Source: Aspidiotus rigidus
Lineage: Eukaryota; Arthropoda; Insecta; Hemiptera; Diaspididae
DNA length: 64,000 nucleotides
Assembly (NCBI GenBank): GCA_035079385.1
Contig: JAVHKY010000025.1
Span: 16,776,501 to 16,840,500 of the forward strand
Direction: 5' to 3'
Below, one piece after another: positions 1-12,439 of the stretch (the first letter of the stretch is position 1; every line of letters begins with the position of its first letter). The position numbers and the translations under genes were made by a program. The notes beneath the pieces were generated by a model that was not told the DNA's origin, made no database searches, and worked only from the letters and a program-made list of their open reading frames with translations.

Positions 1-1882
1 AAAAGATGACCCAAACTTGTTTTTCTCTTGTGCTCTTCTTATTTTCAGCTCTGTCAGGATCACTGAGAAATATAGTCAGACACTTGCTGAGACAAACTAG
101 AGATTTTTGAAAGTTTAATGGCTATCTTAATTGAGAAGTTTTGGAAAAATTTATAAAGAATTTTGGGAGATACGCAGAATCGGAAATTATTACTCATTTC
201 CTCAAGTTTGATATTCATTTATCCAAATAGGAATCTGCCTCATTTTTAAAAAATGCACATCAGTTAGTGACTTTTACTTCGAACTACCCACTCGCTGCCT
301 CTGACCTTCAATTTCACTTTATACAAACGTCGACCACAGACAGGCCCGACCTTACACCTCACATTCCGAGATAACATTTTCTTACAAATTTTCGAAGTAC
401 ATTATTTTATTCAAATTTGTCTCGCGTATAACGACGATTAAGAAACACAAATCTACATAATTTTCCTCGAAGGTAAAATCGATCCAGCTTCAATACATCT
501 CGCGAGTTGCACTCGACTGTCTGAACAGATCGGAGGTACAACATGACGAAAATTTTCAACAAAAAAATGGAAAGCATACTTAGAAAAATATGTTTGGCAT
601 AGGCTCGTCTGTTTTACATTTAAAATGACTGTCTGGAAAATCCATTGCCGTTTGCGATGAATTAGTTTTCGTACTTAGTGGTACCGGTTTTCATTTTTTT
701 CACCTCCGCTTCGTCGTTTCTTGGTTACTTATAATATTCAACGGAACTCATCATAACTCGTCTTCAATGCTACATTACATAGCCTGGTATTTATGCTGAA
801 TATTTCTGAGACCTCAAATTATAGAATTACAGAAAAATTGTTAAAGATACTTCAACTTTGTACTAAAACTGTCCTTCCTCTCTGTAGAAGAGCGCAGCGT
901 TTCCATGAATACCTATAGAAGAGAAACGAAATGAATTGAGGAAGCTTAAGGGAGAGTGGGCGTAGAAAAAAATCTTGTGCGAAGGATGAACAAGCAAGAA
1001 ATGACTCAATTTTAGGCAGACCAAATGGATCCGATCCTTTAGGAAATGTATTGCTCTGAAAGACTTGGACTTGATTAAATTATTTCAAGTTTGAGACTAT
1101 CATCAGACATCCCCAAAATGTAGGTGAATTATGAGAGATTGCAATCTCTCTAGAAAGAACTGACTTGAGCCTCGTTTCTCGACTATTACTCTAGTTGGCT
1201 CAGACGAGGAATCATTATACAATTATTTCCAAATTGAATTCTAAATTTCTTATTCAGATTGAAATCTTATCAAGCAACAAGGTATCATTTACAGCATGGA
1301 AACACAACTTATTGCAGCTGCTTCGAGTTTTCTGTTGAAAAGAGCATAAATTAGAGCGTCCTTCGTAGTTTGAAATAATATTCTCATTTGAACATAAACT
1401 TATCTTCTACTGAATTGATATCAGAGAAGCAGATCGAGTTTATTTTCAATTTTCATTATTCTATCACTTATTCTCGTCTCTTCTTGGTTTCCTCTTCTAG
1501 AGCAATTTTTCGTGGGAAAAGCAGAACAAATGACGTTTTTTTCAACAAGCATAACCGAATACACCCTGGAGATGTGTAAAAGTTTCTATCTGTGTCATCT
1601 CCCACCAAATAATAAACATATATTTGAAAAGAGGAAAACGGAATCAATTCAAGCGAAATATTTTCTTATTTCTCATTCGATTTGCAGTACCTACAAATAC
1701 AGCGGATGCGCAAAGCACTTTTGACAAATGTCAAGAGAATACCTGCCGATAAAGTACACCGAGTGCATTTCCAATCAAATACAGTATCCTGCGCTTCTAA
1801 TTGGGTTCGCATCGATTCACCTGAATGATATACGTAGTCCAACTTTCCATATTTTGAATTCTGCAGAAAGTTCGTCAAAATT
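1..1882. other. No supported gene; AT-rich intergenic sequence
   Basis: Only short open frames are present and none resembles a known family. A good polypyrimidine tract ending in TTTCAG at about 41-48 is followed by an open frame of some 19 codons to a stop near 112-114. This could be the last exon of a gene lying off the left edge, but it is too short to support on its own. The rest shows no clear repeat or RNA gene. Confidence 0.5.
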
Positions 1883-2412
1883 ATGTGCGTCAAAATTTCG
1901 TTTCTCGTAATAATTTATCTCGTAATAATTCGCTTATCGAAATATGAGGCACTCTACATTCCAGAAAGAAGTATAAATAGATCACCATATGGAGAACAAG
2001 GTACACGAGAAAATTAATATTCATGCATTAAGTCATTAAAACTTTTTCAGCTAAAGTGTACATGATGTGTATATAATTTGTAGGAGAAAGTTTCGTTCCC
2101 AGAGGAGAAGAAATAATACGAAAATTATGCGAGGCCGCTTTAGAGACTTGTCTGGAGTGGTTTTCAAAATATCGTAAACCTACTCTTCCGCCTCGAGCAT
2201 TAGATCAACTAAAATTGAATGGCAGTATTTTTGGAAAACGGAATAAAGGTACACGTGCTTGTACGTAGTAAGCGCAATTTAATAAAATGAAATTTTTATA
2301 TCATGAATTTTTTCAATATTCAGGTACTCATACTTCATCAGCCAGAGATGTAGATCTACAAGCGGTGTGCAAAGCGACGTCGCTGACTTGCTCTCAATGG
2401 ATCTACAAATAA
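1883..2412 (+). CDS. SIFa: SIFamide-like neuropeptide precursor, three exons
   Basis: Exons 1883-2000, 2084-2248 and 2324-2412 are joined by GT-AG introns of 83 and 75 bases, giving a 123-residue secreted preprohormone. Residues 1-19 form a hydrophobic signal peptide (MCVKISFLVIIYLVIIRLS). The hallmark is at residues 69-92: YRKP, then 11 residues, then LNGSIF followed by GKR, an amidation plus dibasic cleavage site. The canonical insect peptide has YRKP-P-FNGSIF-amide. After it comes C110-x6-C117-x2-W120, the cysteine module known from the C-terminal part of SIFamide precursors. The same C-x6-C-x2-WF module also occurs before the peptide, at C55-C62-W65-F66, which is unusual. SIFamide is a brain neuropeptide acting through a GPCR and modulates feeding, sleep and mating. 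The start is the first Met directly before the signal peptide. The exon joins are inferred from frame and splice sites. A diverged paralogue or a decaying copy remains possible. Confidence 0.75.
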
Positions 2413-3300
2413 GTTATTTTTAAGGTAATTTTCCAACTAAAATTTTAATATTGGAGCAGGCGCAAATTCTATAATATATTATTTTAAAAATTTACTTTTG
2501 ATTTCTTTTAATGATTTTGTGAATTACGAGAGCTACAGACCAAATATATTTGGTCAATTTTATTGAATTTATCCCATAATCAACAAAACTGAACTTCAGC
2601 TATCATACAGCTATAAGTTTTACGTCATTGAAACCTTACTAAATTATTTCTTTATGCCTTAAAAAGCAAAATTAGAAGTGGGATGAGAACTTGATAATTG
2701 AGCTCAAAGGTTATTTTTCTTGGGGAGTCACAATAATCACTTTCATTACACGTTTTACGATTTGGTCGCGTTCCATATTTTTAAGAAGTTAGACAGGAAA
2801 TATCCTCACCCACACTTTCTAAGCGCTCATCAACATAGGAAGAGACAAAAATATTTCTACAACTCAGGATAAAAGCTGAATTCAAAAATTTTCAAATTTT
2901 ACGCAATTGAGATCAACAATATGAAAATGAAAAAATCGTACGTCCACTTCTTTCGCTGCTTAGGGGTTACTTAATTGAAACAAGCACGAGGAGATTTGTT
3001 TCATGGGGCTCCACGAACATTCTTCCATACCACCTTACGAGTGAACGTAATTCAATGAGCAGTATAGAAGGAATATGTATTGAGATGGACATAAATTTCT
3101 GCTCGTTTCCATACTCTGTCACAATCACCTCGATCGCGAGGAGTTGTGAGTTCAAATTCCACGAAAAGGAGGAGAAATTTGTGAATTTTTCCATCATATC
3201 TCAATATTCCCTGCCCAGTAGCATCATGTTTTCGGCGGGGAACCCACTACGCACTTGTTGGACACATCCTAGGAAATCGTCCATGTCCACACCCGACTCC
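2413..3300. other. No supported gene
   Basis: This is AT-rich sequence downstream of the neuropeptide gene. It has only short overlapping open frames on both strands that match nothing recognisable, and no RNA gene or clear repeat. Confidence 0.5.
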
Positions 3301-3535
3301 AATGACGTCATCAACTCAAGTCAGGTAAGGGTATGTTGCATGGAAGAGAGGCATGCTCAGAAAATGTCCACGTTCGACTAAGACGTCATCAACCTAAGTT
3401 GGGTCAAGTTGTGTTGCACAGAAGGGGAGCATCCTCGAAAAACATCTGCGTTCGACTTCGATAACGCCATTCATTTCGAACATCATCAACCTGAATTACA
3501 AATAGGTCATGTTGCTTAAAAGAATTTGTCTAGGC
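3300..3535. repeat. Degenerate tandem repeat with CRE-like core, about 3 units
   Basis: Units begin GACGTCATCAACTCAAG (3304), GACGTCATCAACCTAAG (3382) and ACATCATCAACCTGAA (near 3477). Each is followed by a shared tail of the type GTTGC-(A/T)-(T/C)-GGAAG...GCAT...TCGAAAA...CGTTCGACT. The period is 78 bp between the first two units and about 96 bp to the third. Similar GACGTCATCA blocks recur elsewhere in the window, so this looks like a fragment of a dispersed repeat. Confidence 0.6.
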
Positions 3536-5945
3536 TAATAGATTATGAAAAAAATCAGGTCCTCAGAAAGATATGACCTATTTTACCCCTTAGAAAATTT
3601 TCTAGGTTCAGCATGTGTTCCCAAGTAGGGGAAGAAAGCAGATCGAGAGCTTCGAGAGGAAGTGAGTGTTAGAAAAACTTCATGAAGCGTAGCATAATAT
3701 CAGATTTTGAAAATGTACAAAATTTCAGACAGCCGTTTTCAAGGAGCAGTGAAGCTTGCCTAATTTTTCCCCTTTTTTGCTCAGGGCTCAAAATTGAGGT
3801 GAATTTTTTCAAGTACCCTCCCAAATTTATATATACGACTCGAAGATTGAAATTTTTTCAAATCTTCTCCCACCATTTCTTTTTTTCTTCTTCTTCAAGT
3901 CCTGTGATACTCATAGTCGCCCTTCTTAACCCCGAGTCTCCGAAGTAGATCAGAATTCTCGCTCTCCATACAAAATTTTCCAAATTTCACTGCCTAACTT
4001 AAAAATATCTCTATAGGCCCCAATTTTTCTAAATTATTCATATCTTTTTTCGTCCATTTTCTTCTTCAAATCGTCGTATACTTATGGTCAATGTCGGATA
4101 CTTGTGGTCACTCTTTTAAAAATCGTTCCTATTCCCACCACCAGAATTTTCCGAGAGGGGGGCATAACGCAAACACCGCGCCTCCATAAAACAGGTTGCC
4201 TGAGGTCGTTGTATTTCAGTTTTTTCTTCTTTTCTTAGAGAAAGCCAGGATTTCTTCGAACCTATAGAAAAATATGACCTTCTGACAACTTGAATGACCG
4301 ATTAACACCATGAGTGTCCCATGGTAAGCTCCAAAGTTGATTAAATCGTCAGTAAATTCAAAAACGAAATAAATTTCTTCTCCTCTTTTATGATTGAACA
4401 GCAAAGCAGGGAGGCTGACTGACTTTATTTGAAAGACGTGGAAAAATTTCGAGTCACGAGTAAGGAAATATGAATGCTCTTATGGAAATCGGATGCATTA
4501 CAAAGAGGGAGACTTGGGCAGTTTTCGGCCAATATGGACGTGAAGTATGATCCTACTCAGGGAGTTTCATTGGTATAATTACGGGAGGGGGGTGGAGGGT
4601 GGTAACACCTACCCAGAGGACCTCCAAAAACCTGTATAATTACGAGTAATTTTTAACGAATCCGTAAGCTTGTTTTTTCCTTGCTTAATCGAAATTTTGT
4701 ACCCGAAAAGTTTTGGACGTCCTCCGAGAAGAATTCTAAATACTCCATTGGGGTCTACGACAATTCTTCGCTTAAAAAATACTTCGCAAAAATTAAAAAA
4801 CGATTGTTGGGGAATTTTACATCTCAGGCTTCATACATAAACGAAAATTTTAACGCTCCCGTACGATTGAAATATCGCAAGTGCGCTCATGTCTCCGAAT
4901 GTTCGAAGATCCCATTTTCAAATGAAATTCAAGATTTTTACAAGTTCCATCGCGCACATATTCCATAGAGTTTTTAGATTTCAACAGAAACTTTCTTTTA
5001 TTCATGCAGTGATACAGCTAGGAATATTTCAAACGACCGCGGTCCAGATTTTTCTGCTCATCAGCACCGAGAGTAAATTCTGATCTTGAAGGAAGGGGAA
5101 GGTGGTCGTCATCTCTCTCCCAGACTAAGCGACTAATCAGAGTTCGTCCAAGAAATTACCGTAAAACTTCATGAAGAGAGTTGAAATCAGTGGTGATTAT
5201 ATAACTTTTCCGCTGGAGTACAAGAGAATGCGCACTATATCAAGCTATGTGAATTCATAGTTTAAACCGCCGCAGAAAATCTGCCACCGGGTGACTGGTC
5301 CTACTCACCCTCCACCTCCTCCCAGAAAAGGAGTGACGGCTGACATCATTATTGTGCTCCTAGGAAAATGAATGTCTAGATCAAACAATTTTAACGGTAC
5401 ATATATCAGAATACCTTTTGGTAAAACAGGTTATCTGACAGACGAAATGTTTTCAATGTGGGGCTGACCCTAGGTCTGAAATTTTCATAAATCATAAGTT
5501 CTTCACAACCCTCTCGATCATCTATTCAAATAATCGCGGAATTCATCTTTGCTGTGACTAGGAAGATTTTGAGTTTTATTCTTTTACCTGCTAGAGAGCG
5601 CTACAATCGATAAAAATGAAAACGAATGTCAATTGAGTCATCTCAAAATCAAAATTCTTTTAAAAAGAGGTTTGCTCATTCGGAAAGCGACCTGCATGAC
5701 ATCTATGAGGATTAATGACAGGGAAAACCAGAGACGTTACCATTTTTCCATAAGACAAAATGACTGACGCCACAGTACATCTTTTCCGAAGAATTTTACT
5801 CGAAACACGTCAAGAACGGAGCTACGAGAACAAAATTCATAGAACGTCAAATTTCCCACACCTCACACACTCTCTTGAAAAAATTGATTTCCGCCAACCC
5901 TCTGTGGCGAACGTCGATTGTACGATATTAGCGCTGCTTAGTCCA
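3536..5945. other. Intergenic, with a degenerate family-A repeat copy
   Basis: No gene was found. From about 3790 to 4205 there are several runs of the type 'aatttttTCAAgTcctCCca', which are monomers of the family-A element. They end in CATAAAACAGGTTGCCTG (4188-4205), which differs by one base from the CATAAAACAGGTTCCCTG end of the full copies at 52 and 59 kb. The remainder is AT-rich and unclassified. Confidence 0.45.
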
Positions 5946-6382
5946 ATTATCAAAGGTTTTCACACTCGTAACATAAAAATTCTGTCAATGGTAGAACTTA
6001 TGCAAAATTTTGAATCAGGTGAAATTTAAAAACGAACAAAACGAAAAGGGTGAAAATAAAAACAAAGAAACCGAAAAAAATGGATGAAATAAAAAATTTC
6101 TAAAATAAAAATTCAAACAGAAATAATCACAAAATTCACAAAGTTCATTAATTATCCACAAATGACAAACTTTGTGAATTTTAAGATTATTTCTGTTCAA
6201 GTTTTTATTTTATAAATTTTATATATATTTTTTTCGTTTTTATGGCATTAAGTTATTTAAATTAAAAAAAAAATTTCACCCTTTTGTTTTGTTCGTTTTT
6301 AAATTTCAACTGATTCAAAATTTTGTGTAATTTCCACCATTGACAGAATTTTTATGTTACGACTGTGGAAACCCTTGATAAT
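5946..6382. repeat. Long imperfect foldback (inverted repeat) element, about 437 bp
   Basis: The left arm (from ATTATCAAAGGTTTTCAC at 5946 through about 6060) is the reverse complement of the right arm (about 6275-6382, ending CCCTTGATAAT), with scattered mismatches. Pairing continues inward, for example AAAATTCACAAAGTT near 6130-6144 with AACTTTGTGAATTTT near 6168-6182, so nearly the whole element folds on itself. No protein is encoded. The structure fits a foldback or MITE-type element. A target-site duplication is not obvious. Confidence 0.75.
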
Positions 6383-8249
6383 GTAATGTGAACTCGTACT
6401 CATGAGGGAAATGTTTCTTCCATTCACAGGCTCCTTCAAATGACTTTCAAGGATCTCATGCTCAATACATCACAGAGGCACGACGCAGGAGAGATGGTTG
6501 AGGGGGTCTCTAAATTCTCCCTCTCCGCCGAAACTGAAAAACTTACTTAAAAATACCATCAAAATTACAGAAAAGGCTAATGTATTGCATAAAAAATCAT
6601 GTATATTCAAAACTCGAAAATTTCCTGGCTATACGCATACGCCAGGCCACTTTGAACTGAAAATAATGAGGAACAATTGATGTTCGAAGTCTGCTTGTAC
6701 GTTTAAAACACTCCATTAAATTTTTTATAGTCGTTGCGAACATAAAAAATCCAAGTTATCCATCGAATATGGCATCATTCTTCATCGTGGACTATAAATA
6801 CCATTACAATTACTTCTTTTCACTCTGATTTTTCGAAACCGAGCGAATCACTTTCTTGAACTTAAAGAAGAAAAACAAGGACTTAGATTTTTTTCCGCGT
6901 CTCGATCGAGTTCAAGTCATGAATTCAATACATAACGGGGAGGACGAAGAAGGGCTTCATCTGTTTTCTGAACCAAAACAATACAGAATGAGTGCGTGTT
7001 TCAATTTGCGAACAATGAACAAATTTAACGTCTGAAAAATCTATTTTCTATTTCCCGTATACCATGTTAGCGAGTGTAAAAATAATACAAAACTAAAGTG
7101 TATTTTACCGTTGTCTTCAAAGCGACGAATTCTTTGTATAGAGCAGCAGAGAGAAAAAGATGTTTCGGGTGATCGGTTTATCACACTTTACTTTGCATTA
7201 TAGATAAGGCGTAACCTTCTAACATACTATAGTGTAAAATAAACAATTTTTCTTCTACCGACGACATATTCGTGTATACTTAGTAACCGAAAGGATAAAT
7301 TTTATCGTTATCGCCGATTTTAATTCGCGAGAAACGCATACAATGTCGTTTTTCTCTAAACCATCGTCTCAGACGTAAACTGAAAATCGAAATGCATCGC
7401 TCCTATATATACATTTCAGAAAATTAGGTGTTAACGATCTGAAATGAAAGTCTGCAAGAAAGTCATGACGAATTCCTTAGTCGGCGTCTAGCATGTGTGC
7501 GGCGATTAAAATCGCGATATTTACCATACAGACAGCGTCATTGTTCGCGAAAATTCCGTCTATAATTTCATTCGTATACAATAAACTCAGTCCGTGAGAG
7601 CTTCGGTTTTTGGCAGAAATTCGATACCTTATCGAAAAGTATTCTCGGATAATTCTTCGACAGACGACAAAAATCAACACAAACCCGATCATAATCGACT
7701 GAAAGCGAGTGAAGAAAAACACACCTCGAAGGTTTTAAATGTCATTGGCACTCGATATTTTTACACAGGGCAATTTCAATTTCTTTCAACTGTTCAATGA
7801 CACACAGATGCGAGAAAATATGAATATATGGGGATAGGCTGGGAGCACATCAGTCAGGACAGACACACCCATTATGATGGGACACCACCACACATTACAT
7901 CGCTTACATTCTCATAATATGCTTCGAGATCAAATGTACCTTTGATCTGTTCCCCAAATGTCTGTCTTCAAGGCACTGATTTTCTAGGAACGGGTCCACG
8001 TCTGAAACCAGGGAAGAGGCATGGAGGTACGACTCTTCCATGGCTGGTTCTTCTTCTTTAAAGCTAATCATAAGGAAAGGATGAAGCATTAAGGCTAGTG
8101 GGTCTTATATACAGAAAAAGTAGAAGAATAGAAACATCATAACTGTCTTGTATCCTCAACTCCTCACTGACACCCCATCAAGAATGACGAAAACTCATAC
8201 ACAGATGAACTCTTAGCCTAAAACTTCCGAGAAAGAGGAACTCTTTGTC
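6383..8249. other. No supported gene
   Basis: Short open frames on both strands around 7477-7800 have no recognisable similarity and no conserved splice context. No repeat with clear ends is visible. Confidence 0.45.
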
Positions 8250-10625
8250 TGGAAGCAGTGTTGTATTTGAGAACTAAGTTCGTAAAATTCCTGTTCTACT
8301 CCGATTGTAAGGTCACGACTAAGAAACTGGAAAATTATATGAGGGAGAAGTGGATAAGAACGGAATTGCGGAAATATAATATTACGACTAGATTAAACCT
8401 TATGGTCCACTCGAGACTCTCCGGTATGCTCCTCTCCACGAGTTTGACTACTTTGTGCGGGACGTCAATGAAAAGTGTCGTAAGTTTGACGTGAATTTGA
8501 AGCAGAAGAAAAATAGGAAGTTGTCCTACCTAGTGAATAGTAACGTTGATGTGGTTGAGGAAGGGGTTAGTGACGGCGTTGTTGTTCAGAAATTCCATCC
8601 CCCTCCCCCTCATGAATAACAGTCAGGTAGTTTTTAATAGTGACGAAACAGCCCCCCTTGAGAAAGGATTGAAATTCAGTCTACCTCCCCTCAAGAAGGA
8701 CGAAACTTTAGCGAATATTGTTGCGGATCTTGCTGTTAAAATTGGTCCTGGTTTTGATACCCAGAAAGTCTGTGCCGAAATAGTCCGCAACCACCCCCTC
8801 CCTGGCATGAGGAACAAATTGGGAGGAGTGATTCAAAGTTGGAAGAGGAAGATTAAGGAGGGTGATTTAAACGTTACTAAGGCTGACAAGGGCAATGTTG
8901 TTGTGGTGATGGAGAAGTCCGCTTATTCTTCTAAGGTTCACAAAGTGCTCCAGCAGTGTGATGCTAAAGAGAGTGAGGATTTCAGCTTCCCGAAGCACGT
9001 CAAAGAAGTTAGGAGTGTCACCAACAGGAGCGAGGCTATTATCAAGACTCCTGCTCTGAAAAAAACCCTCCTTGTTCCTAACCCCACACCCCCCCTCCTG
9101 TACGGGCTGCCTAAAGTGCATAAGAACAATACCCCGATGCGACCCGTTGTTTCTTTCGTCTCCTCCCCCACTTACCTCCTTGCCAAATTCCTTGACCGAT
9201 GGTTCAAAAATCGCATTGATTTTGAATCTCCTCATTCGGTTTTGAATTCGGCCTCTTCAACTGACGTCCTGAAGGGTGTAAGTCATCCCCTGGGAACGAC
9301 CATCTGCTCGCTTGATGTTGTTGGTTTGTTCCCAAATATTCCTAAGGCTGCTACTATCCAGCGCATGGGTGAGCTACTTGTCAAAGCCAACATTCCTCAA
9401 AATGAACTTCAAGAATTTTCGATTTCTTGAATCTTTGCTGATCCCCCAACTATTGTAAATTTGAAGGGGAATTTTTCGAGTTCCGTGAAGAAGTAGGGAT
9501 CCCCATCGGATCACCTTTAGGCTCTCTCATCTTCGAAATTTTCACGTCTAAGTTTGAATTTGACCTCTTTTCCTCGAACCAGGTCTTATTCACTATTGGC
9601 ACAGGTATTTGATGACGTTCTATGCACCTGGGCTGGTCCCCCAGATTTCCTTGGTGAGTTTCTGAGGTACCTCAATTCCTGGTATCCTTCCATAAAGTTT
9701 ACTTTGGAAATATGGGGATCTTCCATAAACTTTTTGGATTTATCGATATCTGTAATAGACGCTATCCATGAGTTTTGAATTTACAGGAAAGATACTATGA
9801 CCGATGTTTTAGTCCACGGAGGTTCGTTCTGTTCTGTTGCTCCTAAGATGGCTGCATTTAATAGACTAGTTCACAGTCTGACTCGTATTCCTTTGAGTCA
9901 GGCTGCTTTTAAGAAAGACCTGGCCAGAGTGAATGGCGTCAATATCGACGTTGACGTGATGGTTCGGAGGAAAGTTACGAGGCGCATTCTTGATTCCACT
10001 ACCCCCCCTCCCCCGAGACACGATCCGTGATCGTCGTAAGCGTTGGATCAGTCTCCCTCTCCTGGGGAAGTTCTTTCTCCAGTTGGGTCGGGTCCTCCGC
10101 CCGTTTGACTTCAGACCAACGTTTTAAAACCAAACTACTGTTAAAGGGTTGTTTGTGAGGCTGAAGGACCCCATACCCGTTAATGAGAGGAGTGGTGTTT
10201 ATAAAATGGAATGTGGGGATTGTGGAGGCTTTTATATTGGTGAGACCAGCCGCCAAATGTAGGGCAGAGTAGCTGAGCACCTGAAGTCTTCGAATGAGGG
10301 ACACTTGAGGGAGTCAGGTTTTGCTGATCATTTAATAAACAGTGGCCACAGTTTCCATGAGGGATCGGAAAAACTCCTCCATAAGGAGAACTCCTACCGT
10401 AAACGCATCGCCCTCGAGCATTTAGAGATAATGCGTCATCTCAACACCCATGGCATTACTGTACCTGACTCGTACATTCCGGAAGTTGGCCTGATTGAAC
10501 TGGTTTATGATTCACATTGCGATTTCTCGTTTGGCCAATCTTAATACCTTGTTTCTCTTCTGTTCGTTGGTTGCTTTGATTTCAGGTTTGAAGATGGTTT
10601 ATTAACCGAAAGCGCTCGTCGTCCT
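8250..10625 (+). pseudogene. Penelope-like retroelement (RT + GIY-YIG), frameshifted copy
   Basis: This is the longest PLE copy here, broken into several frames. An N-terminal part lies at about 8258-8570. A 294-codon stretch at 8546-9430 carries TKADKGNVVVVM, YGLPKVHK, RPVVSF and DVVGLFPNIP, all typical of the PLE N-terminal region and reverse transcriptase. After frameshifts, 9554-10030 holds the RT catalytic block with FDDVLCTW, where the YVDD seen in the 23-kb copy reads FDD. 10190-10544 holds the GIY-YIG endonuclease (GVY...FYIGETSRQ, then GFADHLINSGHSF), which has an in-frame stop after SRQM. PLEs are retroelements whose endonuclease makes the nick used to prime reverse transcription. 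Frameshifts and stops make this copy dead. Confidence 0.9.
10586..10624 (+). other. Degenerate hammerhead-ribozyme-like motif at PLE 3' end
   Basis: The sequence TTTGAAGATGGTT-tatt-AACCGAAAGCGCTC resembles the hammerhead core CUGANGA - stem II - GAAA, with the first core base C changed to U. GGTT/AACC forms stem II. Hammerhead motifs are known in the terminal repeats of PLEs, and related sequences follow the other PLE copies here. Self-cleavage is not claimed. Confidence 0.4.
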
Positions 10626-10683
10626 AACTTTTTCTGCGGTTTGCATTGTTTACTCTCCCTTCGCATTCTTCCTTTCGCGTTTA

Positions 10684-11300
10684 TTGAACTATTTCTGCTA
10701 CTTGGGGAGCACCGTCACAAAGAAACTAGACATGGAGACTGACGTGCAAGGACACATACGATCGGCCACGAAGGCCTTCTTCAAGCCTAAAACCCGTATT
10801 CTCGATACTCGTGACATCTGGAGCGTGCTCCAAACCCATCACTTGTCAGTCGATGATGAAAATCTGCGAAAACACTTTACCGTCATCCGATGGTCACCCG
10901 CGACCAAGCTCAGGAGCACGGAAATATCTTTGTCGGCCTGCGTGGTCACCCGAACTTTCGGAATGCGCGAAATCGTTAGGATGATGAAAATTAGAGTTGT
11001 TGCTTTTGGTACATATCGGACGCTATCGGTGACGACCGCTCCACGACTGCCACAAAAGAAGCAATCTTCAATGCTGAGTAATACTATCCACATCACTGTA
11101 TGCCAGTGAAATTTGGACGCTGTACCGAAGGTAGATTAGAGAATTAGAAAAATTCCAGTAACGTCAGCTGCACAGCTGCAGAAGTACAGAATCAGCTGCT
11201 GGACAGAGCGGGTAATCATGGAGAGGAACCAAGTGCACGAAAAAAGCCACTTAATACGGTGAGCTTGAGCATGGTACAAGATCATCCGGCGGACAACGGA
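10684..11300 (+). pseudogene. Non-LTR retrotransposon fragment, C-terminal RT region
   Basis: The reading frame at 10684 begins with YFCYLGSTVTKKLDMETDVQ and continues IRSATKAFF. This is the usual 'F-YLGS-(V/I)...RI..A..AF' block found after the RT domain of RTE/CR1-like LINEs. Further down, in another frame near 11100, the block YASEIWTLYRR...IRELEKFQ matches the family's 'YGSE-WTL...LE-FH' segment. The piece is disrupted by an unrelated insert of roughly 200 bp and by frameshifts. The clade is uncertain. Confidence 0.65.
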
Positions 11301-12439
11301 AGCGTTAAAAAAGCCAATTGCACGCGACGCTTGAGAAACTGAATCTCGAGGATTATTGGGATAAGCAGGCTTACAGAGGATAGAAGCCGCGATGGAAGGT
11401 CATAATACAGAACTACAGAGGAACCAGAGAAGCTCAAATACCGCGAACCCACTGGAATGTGACAATCACATCCAAAATTGGCATGATCTCGAATCTCAAG
11501 ACTCATAACTAGCAGAAAATGTAGTAGCAATAGTCGATTACGACTGGCTGAAGAAGAGTGAAACAGATGTATCTTTTTCGTCGATCAGTGGGAAAATGAC
11601 GAAAAGGGTTCAGCTTCTCGAAAAATAAAGTAGGAGAGGCGGGTCGCACATTCCCGTTTCTAAACTTTTTTACAATTCAAAATTTTACGATTTCGAAAGA
11701 AATTAACCAAAATTCTTCATTAGCATAATTCACACCAATATTATACTCGTTTATTCGGAATCACGAAAAATTACCAATTGAAACTACACATAAATACGGT
11801 ATTCTGTCAGTATTATAGGATTCCTGAACTCTGTCTCAGTGCAGGGGCCACTTTCCACGTACGAGGAGGTTTTAGAGTCGCTAATTGATGCGACCATAAA
11901 ACCGCGATGAGTACGCATAGAAAATTTTCGGCATACTTCCGTTCCCTAATTATTTATGTCCTTCGAAGCTCATATCCGCTGCCGCAGTTGAACGTTTACC
12001 GAGACTACAATCGTTTATCGCGTATACTTCGATATAATTACATGCCATGTGATAGTGGAAAAAAATGATGAAGAACGACTACGACGACGGTCCGTTTCGT
12101 CGTGACTATAATATACCAAGTATGCAAGTTCAAGAACGAAAATAGAAGTGTCGTTACCCACCACAAATAATGAGAGAGCCTAGCGCCGCACTACACATGC
12201 GTTCCAATCGAGAATACGCGAGCGATGCTCGTAAATCGCAAAAATTCGACGGAATTTGGAATAAAATCGAATAATTATAGTCCTTACTCTCTAGAAAATA
12301 ACCGGTTGGAATTTTAAACAACGAAATTTTACCTCACACCGGAATCGTTCTCATCAGCCTTCGGAGCTCGAAATTTTTCCATTATTCATACCACCAATTT
12401 GAGTTTCTTGGAACCTTCACCATCAGGCCTGAGATTGAG
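11301..12439. other. No supported gene
   Basis: AT-rich intergenic sequence. Nothing recognisable on either strand, and no clear repeat ends. Confidence 0.45.

Noticed and set aside
41..114. Short open frame after a strong TTTCAG acceptor, as if the last exon of a gene off the left edge
   Set aside because: Only about 19 codons and no recognisable sequence. The rest of the gene is outside the window, so it cannot be supported.
7477..7800. Overlapping open frames on both strands, one hydrophobic
   Set aside because: No similarity to known proteins and no convincing splice sites. Overlap on both strands suggests chance.
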